From Methylobacterium sp. Leaf465 (GTDB lineage: Bacteria > Pseudomonadota > Alphaproteobacteria > Rhizobiales > Beijerinckiaceae): a stretch of DNA of 64,000 nucleotides. Position numbers and translations under genes: made by a program. The notes under the pieces were generated by a model, which was not told the DNA's origin, made no database searches, and worked only from the letters and a program-made list of their open reading frames with translations. This document shows positions 36,054 to 43,739 of this stretch, in pieces; position 1 is the first letter of the stretch; each line of letters starts with the position of its first letter. The stretch covers positions 275,608-339,607 of the forward strand of contig NZ_LMRA01000001.1 of the NCBI RefSeq assembly GCF_001424705.1. Reading direction: 5' to 3'.

Positions 36054-37277
36054 TCAGGCCTCGGGATCGGGGCCCCGGGCCGCGGCAGTGCTGGAGAGGC
36101 GGTCCCGCAGGCGGTCGCGCCAGGCCTTCAGGCGGAGATTGGCCCCGGCCCGCCAGCCCTCTAGGCGGACGGCGAGGGGAAACAACCGGTCGCCGCCCGG
36201 TGCCTCGACCAGGATGTGGGCGAGGGCCAGCCGCTCGCTCCAGAAGGTCTCGGGGAGGGGATAGTCCGGCGGGGCGCAGGAATCCGCCGTGCTCAGCTTC
36301 GAATCGGCCAGGATGGCCTGGGTTAGGCGGTGGAAGGCCAGGGCACCGGGCGAGTGCCGGGCGACGGCGGGATCGTAGGAGATCTTCAGGCTCCAGAGCC
36401 GGCCGCGCGTCGTGAAGCTGACCACGGCGGCCAGGGTGCGGCCGTCCCGGCGCAGGCGGTCGATCCGGACCGCCCCGCGGGCGCCGAGGCGGGCAACGAA
36501 GGCACGCATCATCCGGGTCTGGACCGCGTCGCCCGCGATGGCGGTGCCGCGCGCGCCCTTCCAGCCGGCGCCTTCCAGGGCGATGTAGTCGTCGATGGCC
36601 GCCGACAGCGCGGCCGGATCGCGGATCGTCTCGAACGCCACCGGGCCGTCCGCGTTCAGGCGGTCCCAGGCCTGGCGCAGCTTGCGCTGCTTGCGGGACG
36701 AGAGGTGCCCGAGATAGGCGGCGCGCGCCCCGGCGTCCCGGCCGGTCAGGTCGAGGAAGGCGCGCTCGTGCGCCCAGAAGCGGGCGTGGCGAAGGCGGTT
36801 GCGCCCGAGCCGGTCCGAGAGCAGGTCCGCGAAAGGGCCGGAGGTCGGGACATGGGTCAGCATCAGGCGCGGGCCGATGAGGCTGCGCAGGCCGAAGAGC
36901 AGTCCGTCGAGGGCTCGACCCGCGTCGGCGCCGTCGAGGAGCGGGGCGCCGAAGATGCCGAAATCATGCATCCAGCCCATCGCGAGGAGCAGCGGCAGCC
37001 CCCAGCGCCAGCGTTTCACCCGCAGGGGCCAGACCGCGACGAGCCGCAGGCCGGGCTCCTCCGGGGCGCGGTCGCCGACCAGGGCGACCTGAACCCCGCT
37101 GCCGAAGGCGCCGGCGGCGGGCAGGGCGTAGTCGGGATCGTAGAACAGGTTGTCGACGAGTGGCCGGCGGCCGAGGTCGTGCCAGGCCGCGATCCAGGGC
37201 GCGCCGGCCGCCAGGGGGCGCAGGGCGACCACGAGGCCGTCGGGGGTCGCGACCTGGCGCTGGGCGGAGCGGCTCAT
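36054..37277 (-). CDS. GNAT-like acyltransferase (CelD/BcsL type) of polysaccharide modification
   Basis: A 407-residue protein of the Acetyltransf_6 type. The two-part GNAT-like fold ends with FERARFxLSRK-like material seen here as HLSSRKQRKLRQAWDRLN (around residue 190) and GAGWKGARGTAI, ALAFHRLTQ. Members are found beside exopolysaccharide and cellulose genes and are thought to acylate sugar intermediates. Its ATG overlaps the stop of the flippase gene (ATGA), so the two are translationally coupled and probably act on the same polysaccharide. Confidence 0.78.
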   Translation of the reverse strand: MSRSAQRQVATPDGLVVALRPLAAGAPWIAAWHDLGRRPLVDNLFYDPDYALPAAGAFGSGVQVALVGDRAPEEPGLRLVAVWPLRVKRWRWGLPLLLAMGWMHDFGIFGAPLLDGADAGRALDGLLFGLRSLIGPRLMLTHVPTSGPFADLLSDRLGRNRLRHARFWAHERAFLDLTGRDAGARAAYLGHLSSRKQRKLRQAWDRLNADGPVAFETIRDPAALSAAIDDYIALEGAGWKGARGTAIAGDAVQTRMMRAFVARLGARGAVRIDRLRRDGRTLAAVVSFTTRGRLWSLKISYDPAVARHSPGALAFHRLTQAILADSKLSTADSCAPPDYPLPETFWSERLALAHILVEAPGGDRLFPLAVRLEGWRAGANLRLKAWRDRLRDRLSSTAAARGPDPEA

Positions 37278-38692
37278 GAAGCGGCGCGACCGAAGCGGCG
37301 CGCCGCGAGGTCGGCGACGCCCAGGATGTTGAACGCCCACGCGGTCCCGGCCGAGACGGCGGCGAGGCAGGCGAGGCGCAGGCCGAGGGCGAGGCCCGGA
37401 TCCAGGGGGAGGCGGCCGAGCCCGGCAATCGCCGCGGCGCAGGCCAGGGCCAGGCCGCAGATCGCCGCGAGGTCGCGCAGGGGCACCGGCATGCGGAAGC
37501 GCTCACGGGAGCCGAGGATGAAGACGAGACAAGCCAGGGCCTGCCCCGTCGCCATGGCGATGGCCGCCCCCTCGACGCCGTAGCGCGGGATGAGCAGGGC
37601 CGAAAGGCCACCGATCGCCACGAGCAGCGTCAGCGATGCGACCGCATCGAGCTGGCTCTTCTGGGTGAAGTAGATGACCTGCCCGAAATAATACGACCGG
37701 AACATCTGCAGGATGCTGGCCGCCACCAGGAGGGGCGCCACCCGCAGGGCGGTCTCGCGGTAATCGGGGCCGAGCAGGAGGGTGACGAGGAGGCCGTCGA
37801 AGGCCAGGAAGAACACCGCGCCGAAGGCGGCGATCAGGGTGAGGAGGCGGATGGCATCCTCCAGCACCGGACCGGCCGCGGCGATGCCGCCGTCGCGGGC
37901 ATCTCGCTTGGCGATCGAGATCAGCGCGAGGGCCACGCTGTCGCCGAAGACGACGAAGCTCTGGCGCAGGAAGTCGGCGAAGGCGCCGTAGGCCCCGAGC
38001 TCCGAGACGCCGATGCTGGCCCCGATCACGAGGCGGTCGGCAGTCTGCGCCAGGGCGGCGGCCCCGAACGAGAGCACCAGGGGCCAGCCATAGGCGAGGA
38101 GGCGCCGCGCCTCCGCCCAGCTCCCGCCGCCCCGCAGCAGGCCGCGGATGACATAGAGCGTGGGCAGGGCCGCGACCATGTTGGCGCCGGCGGTGGCCAG
38201 CAGCAGCGGGATCGCGCCACCACCGAGGAGGAGGGCGCTGCTGCCGAGGGCCAGGACCAGCACGGCGCGCAGCACCACAGACACGGCGACCGCGCCGACC
38301 TGCAGCCGCGTCCGCGCGATCTCGGCGGCGCCCTCGAAGGCCATCATTCCGAAAACGGCGGCGAAGATCGCGAGCGCGGCGTGCGGCTCGAGCAGTCCGA
38401 GCCCGGCGGCGCACGCCGCGATCAGGGCGGCGAGCGCCGCCATCGCGCCGAGGAGTCGGACTACGGTGCCGACCTGCAAGATCGCACGCTCCTCGGCGTA
38501 GAGGGCGAAGAACGAGAATTTCGGCCACTGGCAGGTGGCGCTGTACAGCACCAGCGCCCAGGACAGGATGAGCAGGTAGAGTCCGAACACGTCCGTGGGC
38601 GCGAGCCGGGTGAATACCGCGAGGGCGCCCATGTTCAGGGCTGCGGCGACACCCCGCGAGCCGACATAGGTGAGGGTGTGGCGCGCGATCAT
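37274..38692 (-). CDS. Polysaccharide flippase (Wzx/MVF-type membrane protein)
   Basis: A 472-residue protein with about 12-14 hydrophobic segments, of the lipid-linked oligosaccharide flippase (polysaccharide_synt, MOP) superfamily. The N-terminus MIARHTLTYVGSRGVAAALN, followed by ALAVFTRLAPTDVFGLYLLI, matches the opening of Wzx-like proteins. It would move an undecaprenyl-linked unit across the inner membrane. I prefer the ATG at 38692; an ATG at 38779 adds 29 residues without homology. Coupled by ATGA with the acyltransferase gene. Confidence 0.82.
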   Translation of the reverse strand: MIARHTLTYVGSRGVAAALNMGALAVFTRLAPTDVFGLYLLILSWALVLYSATCQWPKFSFFALYAEERAILQVGTVVRLLGAMAALAALIAACAAGLGLLEPHAALAIFAAVFGMMAFEGAAEIARTRLQVGAVAVSVVLRAVLVLALGSSALLLGGGAIPLLLATAGANMVAALPTLYVIRGLLRGGGSWAEARRLLAYGWPLVLSFGAAALAQTADRLVIGASIGVSELGAYGAFADFLRQSFVVFGDSVALALISIAKRDARDGGIAAAGPVLEDAIRLLTLIAAFGAVFFLAFDGLLVTLLLGPDYRETALRVAPLLVAASILQMFRSYYFGQVIYFTQKSQLDAVASLTLLVAIGGLSALLIPRYGVEGAAIAMATGQALACLVFILGSRERFRMPVPLRDLAAICGLALACAAAIAGLGRLPLDPGLALGLRLACLAAVSAGTAWAFNILGVADLAARRFGRAAS

Positions 38693-39093
38693 CCGACCCC
38701 GTGAAGTGCCGGGCGGTCCGGCTGGTGGAACGAGGTAACACGCCAGTGTAGCCGCCGCGTCAATCCGTTCGTCCGCCATTCGCCCTCGACGTTGGCGATG
38801 GACGCGAACGGCCTGTGTCGTCGTCAACGTGGCCATTGACTTCGCACCCGCGAAGGATCATATCGCAAGTGCAGCGTCAGCGGCCGTCATGGTTCCGCTT
38901 GAGAGGGCTGCGTGACGGATTGCCGGATCGCTTCTGCGGGCCCCGCGCGACCTGAGCCCCTCTCTTCAACGTGCATGCACCCGGACTGCCCCGGCACGCG
39001 GGCGGCTCCAGCTCAACGGACCGACCACCTTTTTCGACGATTTCCCTCGGCACGAGGGCGTCCGGCACGGTCCCGCTGCCTGAAAGTGACTCC
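38693..39093. other. 401-bp divergent region with long leader of rhlE
   Basis: This region separates the flippase gene and rhlE and must carry promoters for both. The rhlE mRNA probably has a long 5' leader, as is common in cold-inducible DEAD-box helicase genes. The stretch 38850-38880 is relatively AT-rich. No gene on either strand shows convincing coding bias here. Confidence 0.4.
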
Positions 39094-40581
39094 TTGACCC
39101 AATTCACCGATTTCGGCCTCGCCCAGCCCGTGCTGCGCGCCCTGGAAGAGGCCGGCTACAAGAGCCCGACTCCGATCCAGGCCCAGGCCATCGCCCCCGC
39201 CATGCAGGGCCGCGACCTCTGCGGCATCGCCCAGACGGGCACCGGCAAGACGGCGGCCTTCGCGCTGCCGATCCTGCACCGCCTCGCCGAGACCCCGCGC
39301 AAGGCGATCCGTCGCGGCTGCCGCGTGCTGGTGCTCTCGCCCACCCGCGAGCTCGCCAACCAGATCGCGGAGAACTTCTCCGATTACGGAAAATACCTCT
39401 CGTTCACCAACACCGTGGTGTTCGGCGGCGTCACCATCTCCCGTCAGGAGAAGGCGCTGGCCAACGGCGTCGACATCCTGGTCGCGACCCCCGGTCGCCT
39501 GATGGACCTCATCGAGCGTCGCTCGCTGACCCTCGAGGCCGTCGAGATCCTCGTCCTCGACGAGGCCGACCAGATGCTGGACCTCGGCTTCATCCACGCC
39601 CTCAAGCGCATCGTGAAGATGCTGCCGAAGGAGCGCCAGAGCCTCTTCTTCTCGGCGACCATGCCGAAGAACATCGCCAGCCTCGCCGACCAGTACCTGC
39701 GCGATCCGGTCCAGGTGGCGGTGACTCCGGTCGCCACCACCGCCGAGCGCGTCACCCAGGAGGTCATCTTCGCCCATACCGGGGCGAAGCAGGCCCTGCT
39801 GAACCACATCCTGCGCGATCCGGTGATCGAGCGCGTCCTCGTCTTCACCCGGACCAAGCACGGCGCCGACCGCGTCGTCCGCGGCCTGGAGAAGGTCGGG
39901 ATCAACGCCTCGGCGATTCACGGCAACAAGTCGCAGCCGCAGCGCGAGCGGGCGCTGGCCGCCTTCAAGGACGGTTCCTGCCGGGTGCTCGTCGCCACCG
40001 ACATCGCCGCCCGCGGCATCGACGTCGAGGCGGTGAGCCACGTCATCAACTACGACCTCCCGAACGTGCCGGAGAGCTACGTCCACCGCATCGGCCGCAC
40101 CGCGCGCGCCGGGGCGAACGGGCTCGCGATCTCGTTCTGCAACGACGAGGAGAAGGCCTACCTGCGGGACATCGAGCGCACCACGCGCCAGAAGATCCCC
40201 GTCGGCGCCTTCCCCGAGGGCTTCACCCCGCCGTCTCGCCAGGAGGCGGCGGACAACGCCCAGGCCGAGGAGCGCCGTCCGGCGCCGAACGGCCAGCGTC
40301 CCGGCCAGCGCCAGGGCCAGCGCCCGAGCAGCCGCCCGGGCGGCCGTCCCGGCCAGGGCCGTGGCTTCGAGGGGCGCGGCGGTGAGAACCGCGGTGGCTC
40401 CGGACGCCCGAGCCGTTCCGACGGTGGGGCCCGTCCGCAGGACGGCCGCGGCGATCGCCGGCCGGCTGCTCAGGGCGAGCCCCGCGCCGAGCCGCGTGGC
40501 GAACGCCCCCGGGCCCCGCGCCCGCAGGGCGGCGGCGAGGGTCGCGCCATCGGCTGGCTGGATCGCGGCCCGCGTTCCTGA
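39094..40581 (+). CDS. rhlE: DEAD-box ATP-dependent RNA helicase RhlE
   Basis: A 495-residue helicase that unwinds RNA duplexes in ribosome assembly and mRNA turnover. The Q-motif with [10 protein letters not shown] (24-33), Walker A AQTGTGKT (46-53), PTRELA, GG, TPGR, DEAD (156-159), SAT and the [10 protein letters not shown] of domain 2 are all present. The C-terminal ~110 residues are a low-complexity Gly/Arg/Pro tail ([20 protein letters not shown]) that binds RNA. The unusual TTG start (MTQFTDFGL) is chosen because alignment to the family begins there; the open frame extends upstream without homology. Confidence 0.93.
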   Translation: MTQFTDFGLAQPVLRALEEAGYKSPTPIQAQAIAPAMQGRDLCGIAQTGTGKTAAFALPILHRLAETPRKAIRRGCRVLVLSPTRELANQIAENFSDYGKYLSFTNTVVFGGVTISRQEKALANGVDILVATPGRLMDLIERRSLTLEAVEILVLDEADQMLDLGFIHALKRIVKMLPKERQSLFFSATMPKNIASLADQYLRDPVQVAVTPVATTAERVTQEVIFAHTGAKQALLNHILRDPVIERVLVFTRTKHGADRVVRGLEKVGINASAIHGNKSQPQRERALAAFKDGSCRVLVATDIAARGIDVEAVSHVINYDLPNVPESYVHRIGRTARAGANGLAISFCNDEEKAYLRDIERTTRQKIPVGAFPEGFTPPSRQEAADNAQAEERRPAPNGQRPGQRQGQRPSSRPGGRPGQGRGFEGRGGENRGGSGRPSRSDGGARPQDGRGDRRPAAQGEPRAEPRGERPRAPRPQGGGEGRAIGWLDRGPRS

Positions 40582-40605
40582 TCCGTCACATCCGACGCAT
40601 TCGAG

Positions 40606-40634
40606 CGCCGTCCCGGTTTCCGGGGCGGCGTTTT
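40606..40634 (+). terminator. Intrinsic terminator after rhlE
   Basis: Arms CGCCGTCCCGG (40606-40616) and CCGGGGCGGCG (40620-40630), with one G-U pair and a TTT loop, are followed by TTTT. It lies 25 bp after the rhlE stop. Confidence 0.85.
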
Positions 40635-40726
40635 CGCGTCCGATGCCCCGGGCATTGCCATGCCGTTTCGCGGGGCCACATCAAACAGGCCGGGTACCGA
40701 GCCCGGCGTCTTCGGAGGCATGAGCG

Positions 40727-40912
40727 ATGCGGTTTGAACTCTACCGGGATTCCGCCGGCGGATGGCGCTGGCGCCTGCGGTCGCAGAACGGAAACGTCGT
40801 CGCAGATTCGGCGGAGGCCTATCTGCGTCGTGAGGATTGCGAGCACGGTATCGGCCTCGTGAAGGGCAGTGCCGATGCGCCGACGGTGGACATGACCCTG
40901 AAGATCGCGTGA
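40727..40912 (+). CDS. DUF1508 (YegP-like) protein
   Basis: A 61-residue protein with one DUF1508 repeat: FELYRDSAGGWRWRLRSQNG followed by NVVADSAEAYLRREDCEHGI and a VKGSA segment. E. coli YegP has two such repeats; single-repeat forms are widespread in Rhizobiales. Function unknown. GGAGG at 40714-40718 sets the start. Confidence 0.85.
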   Translation: MRFELYRDSAGGWRWRLRSQNGNVVADSAEAYLRREDCEHGIGLVKGSADAPTVDMTLKIA

Positions 40913-41062
40913 CGAACCGCACGCAGGGCTTCGTTGACCATCACGGCAACGCTTGCCGAGCCGTGGGAAACGCTTTCGCACCTCGTGCGTTTGCTGCATC
41001 CGGGCCTCGCGACGAGGGATGCCGGTGTGTCGAGACTCGACAGAATTCAGGGAGTTGAGAAC

Positions 41063-41359
41063 GTGCTGAGGAAACTCGTGCTGGCCGCGCTGCTGGCCCT
41101 AGGCTTCGCCGCCACCGCGCCACAGGGCGCTTCGGCCGCCCCCGTCGGTCCTGCCCTCGCCCTCCAGAGCGAGGCTGCGCCGGCCGCTGTGCAGACGGTT
41201 CAGTATTACGGCTATCGCCGCCGCTTCTATGGCCCGCGTCGCTTCTACGGCCCGCGCCCCTTCTACGGCCGTCGCTACTACGGCCCGCGCCGCTTCTACG
41301 GCCCGCGTCGTTTCTATGGTCCGCGTCGCTTCTACGGCCCGCGCCGCTTCTACTACTAA
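41063..41359 (+). CDS. Secreted RFYGPR-repeat protein
   Basis: A 98-residue protein with an N-terminal signal peptide (MLRKLVLAALLALGFAATAP, cleavage likely near ASA, residues ~23-25), a short Ala/Val linker, then QYYGYRR followed by seven copies of RFYGPR or close variants (PFYGR, RYYGPR) ending RFYY. The repeats make it extremely basic and tyrosine-rich, suited to binding polyanions or forming an adhesive or matrix protein. The GTG start has GGGAG at 41050-41054. A strong hairpin follows. No known family fits beyond generic arginine/tyrosine-rich repeats. Confidence 0.65.
   Translation: MLRKLVLAALLALGFAATAPQGASAAPVGPALALQSEAAPAAVQTVQYYGYRRRFYGPRRFYGPRPFYGRRYYGPRRFYGPRRFYGPRRFYGPRRFYY
41222..41344 (+). 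repeat. 18-bp coding tandem repeat
   Basis: Seven units, six of 18 bp and one of 15 bp, of the form CGCTTCTACGGCCCGCGC. They encode the RFYGPR repeats. Synonymous differences among units are few, which suggests recent expansion or homogenisation. Confidence 0.95.
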
Positions 41360-41396
41360 GGAACCGGCTGCGTCCCGACACGGACGCAAAGCCTTC

Positions 41397-41442
41397 GACG
41401 GCCCGGCCTTCGTTACGACGAGGGCCGGGCCGTCCTCGTTTT
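41397..41442 (+). terminator. Intrinsic terminator after the repeat protein
   Basis: Perfect 12-bp arms GACGGCCCGGCC (41397-41408) and GGCCGGGCCGTC (41423-41434), a 14-nt loop and a T-run at 41439-41442. A smaller hairpin TGCGTCC/GGACGCA (41370-41388) precedes it. Confidence 0.85.
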
Positions 41443-41548
41443 CAGCAGTAAACTTCAGGCCGATGGCTGTGACCCACCGGCGGGATGCGATAAGTTGCCG
41501 CCTTGGAAGACGGCCGTCATCGAAACGGCTCGCTTCGGAGGTTACGCC

Positions 41549-41677
41549 ATGAACGTCCTTGCGGCCCGCCGCGCCGAGGCGCGCGCACTCTGGGAATCGG
41601 TTCCTCTCGAACTCGTTCTCTCCGCCTTCGCGATCATCCTGGCGGGTGCCCTGAAATATGCCGACGTGATGCCCTGA
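41549..41677 (+). CDS. Small single-pass membrane protein (42 aa)
   Basis: Not recognised. MNVLAARRAEARALWESVPL then a hydrophobic helix LVLSAFAIILAGALKYADVM. A GGAGG site (41536-41540) precedes the ATG at a proper distance. The 42 residues are too few for family recognition. It stands before the thioesterase gene by 67 bp. Confidence 0.55.
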   Translation: MNVLAARRAEARALWESVPLELVLSAFAIILAGALKYADVMP

Positions 41678-41744
41678 AGGCGGTCGCGATGCCTCGGCAA
41701 AGGGCCCGGCATCGGCCTACATTGCTGGCGGTCGAGGGTGAGAC

Positions 41745-42152
41745 GTGAGCGGGATCATGACGGAGACGGACGAGGCGCGGCGCCCCAGCGGGGACCTGAC
41801 GGTGCGCACCATCGCGATGCCGGCCGACACGAACGCCAACGGCGACATCTTCGGCGGCTGGGTCATGTCGCAGATGGACCAGGCCGGCGGGATCGCCGCC
41901 GTGGAGCGCTCGCAGGGACGGGCGGTCACGGTCGCGGTGAATGCGATGACGTTCATCCGGCCCGTGCGGGTCGGTGACGTCCTCTGCGTCTACACCCGGA
42001 TCGATCGGGTGGGGCGCAGTTCCATGAAGATCGAGGTCGAGGCCTGGGCGCGGCGCTTCCGCACCCAGTTTCGGGAGCAGGTCACCGAGGCGACCTTTAC
42101 CTTCGTGGCCATCGACGACGAGGGCCGGCCGCGCGCCATCGAACCGACCTGA
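41745..42152 (+). CDS. Acyl-CoA thioesterase (YciA-like hot-dog)
   Basis: A 135-residue hot-dog thioesterase that hydrolyses acyl-CoA to free acid and CoA. The YciA/BACH motif is present: MPADTNANGDIFGGWVMSQM then DQAGGIAA (catalytic Asn/Asp region), followed by NAMTFIRPVRVGDVLC and the C-terminal FTFVAIDDEGRPRAI. The start is GTG at 41745; ATG at 41757 is an alternative. Chain-length preference cannot be read. Confidence 0.92.
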   Translation: MSGIMTETDEARRPSGDLTVRTIAMPADTNANGDIFGGWVMSQMDQAGGIAAVERSQGRAVTVAVNAMTFIRPVRVGDVLCVYTRIDRVGRSSMKIEVEAWARRFRTQFREQVTEATFTFVAIDDEGRPRAIEPT

Positions 42153-42183
42153 CCGCCCGGGGGGTCCGATCGGGGCCGGGCAC

Positions 42184-43332
42184 TCAGGCGTTGGGGGCCG
42201 CCACCTTCTGGCGCAGGCCCGTGATGACCGCCTTGAGGACATCCGCGTCGGCATCGGAGCTGCCCATGCAGCGGACCGATTCGATCCGTTCGTGCACGAA
42301 GGACAGCTTGGCGATCACCGCCGGGGTCAGCTTGAACGGGAACAGGGCCGGCTGGCCCATGCTGCGGCTGAGCGAATTCACCGCGTAGGTGAGGGGCAGC
42401 CACGCCTCCACGATCCGGCTGAAATCCGTCATCCGGTAGGGGTCGAAGTCGATCACCACCGGCTCGGACGAGCCGTGGCGCAGGCGCGGACGCACATGCA
42501 TCTCGAAGGTGCTGGCGGTCTCCAGCGTGTCGACGATGTGGAGGTATTGAGCCCAGGTCTCGGCAAAGTCCTCCCACGGATGCGCCGTGGCGTAAGCGCT
42601 GACGTAGCTCTCCTCCCAGTCCGGCGGTGCTCCGTGGGCGTAGTGGCGCTGCAGGGCGCCGGAATAGTTCAGCCGCTCGTCCCCGAACAGGGACCGGAAG
42701 GTCCACAGGCTCTGGTCGAAGCGCACCAGCACGTTCCAGAAGTAATGTCCGATCTCGTGGCGGAAATGCCCGAGCAGCGTGCGGTAATACTCGCCGAACA
42801 GCATCCGCCGCCGCTCGCGCTCGACGTCGTCGGCCTCGGCGATGTTGAGGGTGATGAGACCGCTGCGATGCCCGGTGAGGACGGGTGGCCCGATCTGATA
42901 GCTTTCCGACGGATCGACCAGGAAATCGAAGGCGAGACCCGTGGCGGGGTTCTCGTCACGGGTCATCAGCGGCAGGTCGAGGCGCAGCAGCGAATAGAAC
43001 AGCCGATGCTTGGCCGCCTCGATCTGGCGCCAGCGGGTCAGGTTCCAGGCGATGGAGAGATCGGGCACCACGTGGTTGTGGCGGCAGGTGACGCAGTAGC
43101 GGTTGGGGGAATCGTCCGGGACCAGCCAGTTGCAGGCGTCGTGATCCGCGTTGGCGCAGAACCGGTACTTGCGGCCCGGATTCGCGTAGGCGTGCCAGAG
43201 GCCGTTCACCGGCTCCACCGCCGACATCTCGTGGACGTCGCAGACATAGCCCAGCCGACGCTCGCAGCTCTCGCAATGGGTGCTCTCGAAGCTGATCGGC
43301 TGGTGGCAAGCCTGGCACTGGAAGATCTTCAT
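42184..43332 (-). CDS. Zinc-ribbon putative metallopeptidase (DUF2248)
   Basis: A 382-residue protein with an N-terminal pair of zinc-ribbon-type cysteines (C6-x2-C9 and C20-x2-C23, then C59, C67, C80, C83) and a metallopeptidase-like HEIGH motif (His-192 to His-196) in [16 protein letters not shown]. Further on, [20 protein letters not shown] provides the conserved acidic region. These are hallmarks of the DUF2248 putative zinc-binding peptidase family, which tends to occur with transglutaminase and alpha-E genes. It is divergent from the transglutaminase operon by 407 bp. The start is at [20 protein letters not shown]; the open frame is longer but unsupported upstream. Substrate unknown. 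Confidence 0.85.
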   Translation of the reverse strand: MKIFQCQACHQPISFESTHCESCERRLGYVCDVHEMSAVEPVNGLWHAYANPGRKYRFCANADHDACNWLVPDDSPNRYCVTCRHNHVVPDLSIAWNLTRWRQIEAAKHRLFYSLLRLDLPLMTRDENPATGLAFDFLVDPSESYQIGPPVLTGHRSGLITLNIAEADDVERERRRMLFGEYYRTLLGHFRHEIGHYFWNVLVRFDQSLWTFRSLFGDERLNYSGALQRHYAHGAPPDWEESYVSAYATAHPWEDFAETWAQYLHIVDTLETASTFEMHVRPRLRHGSSEPVVIDFDPYRMTDFSRIVEAWLPLTYAVNSLSRSMGQPALFPFKLTPAVIAKLSFVHERIESVRCMGSSDADADVLKAVITGLRQKVAAPNA

Positions 43333-43739
43333 GGAGCCGTCGGGGGACGCCTTTCCTGTCTGTCCGCGGAGCGTCGCATGCCGCCCGCGAGGGAACCCTC
43401 TTAGCCTATCCGCACGCGATACGGTGGCAAAGCATGGGAGGGGACCGAAGTTCCGGCCCTGGGGCTCGGCCGGCATGGCCGAACCCCGGGAGCACGAAAC
43501 TTGCAGGCCGTCACGGGCCGTACCCGTCCTGGCCATCCCCCGGCGCGAGGATGGGGCGGTCGTCGTGCGGGCGGCCTTCCGGGTCCCCGCGCGCAAGGGC
43601 ATCGCTTGCGGGTCTCCGTTGGCGTATGTCTCTGGTGAAGCTTTCTTCGGAGCACCGCAGGGTGGTGCCCCGTCCCTCCGCCGCCGGCGCGTGCCGATCC
43701 GCCCGCCCGGCGCCCTGTCCAGTCACAGCGGGAGCCCCC
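43333..43739. other. 407-bp divergent regulatory region of the peptide-ligase cluster
   Basis: The shared upstream region between the metallopeptidase gene and the transglutaminase operon. It contains an imperfect hairpin at 43458-43490 (arms GGGGCTCGGCC and GGCCGAACCCC, 10 of 11 paired) and no T-run. No complete gene was recognised; a minus-strand open frame here is uninterrupted but has no homology. Because the two transcription units share it, they may be coregulated. Confidence 0.45.

Noticed and set aside
41222..41344. Tandem 18-bp repeat considered as a CRISPR array or non-coding satellite
   Set aside because: The units are contiguous without spacers, keep the reading frame and sit inside a signal-peptide ORF.
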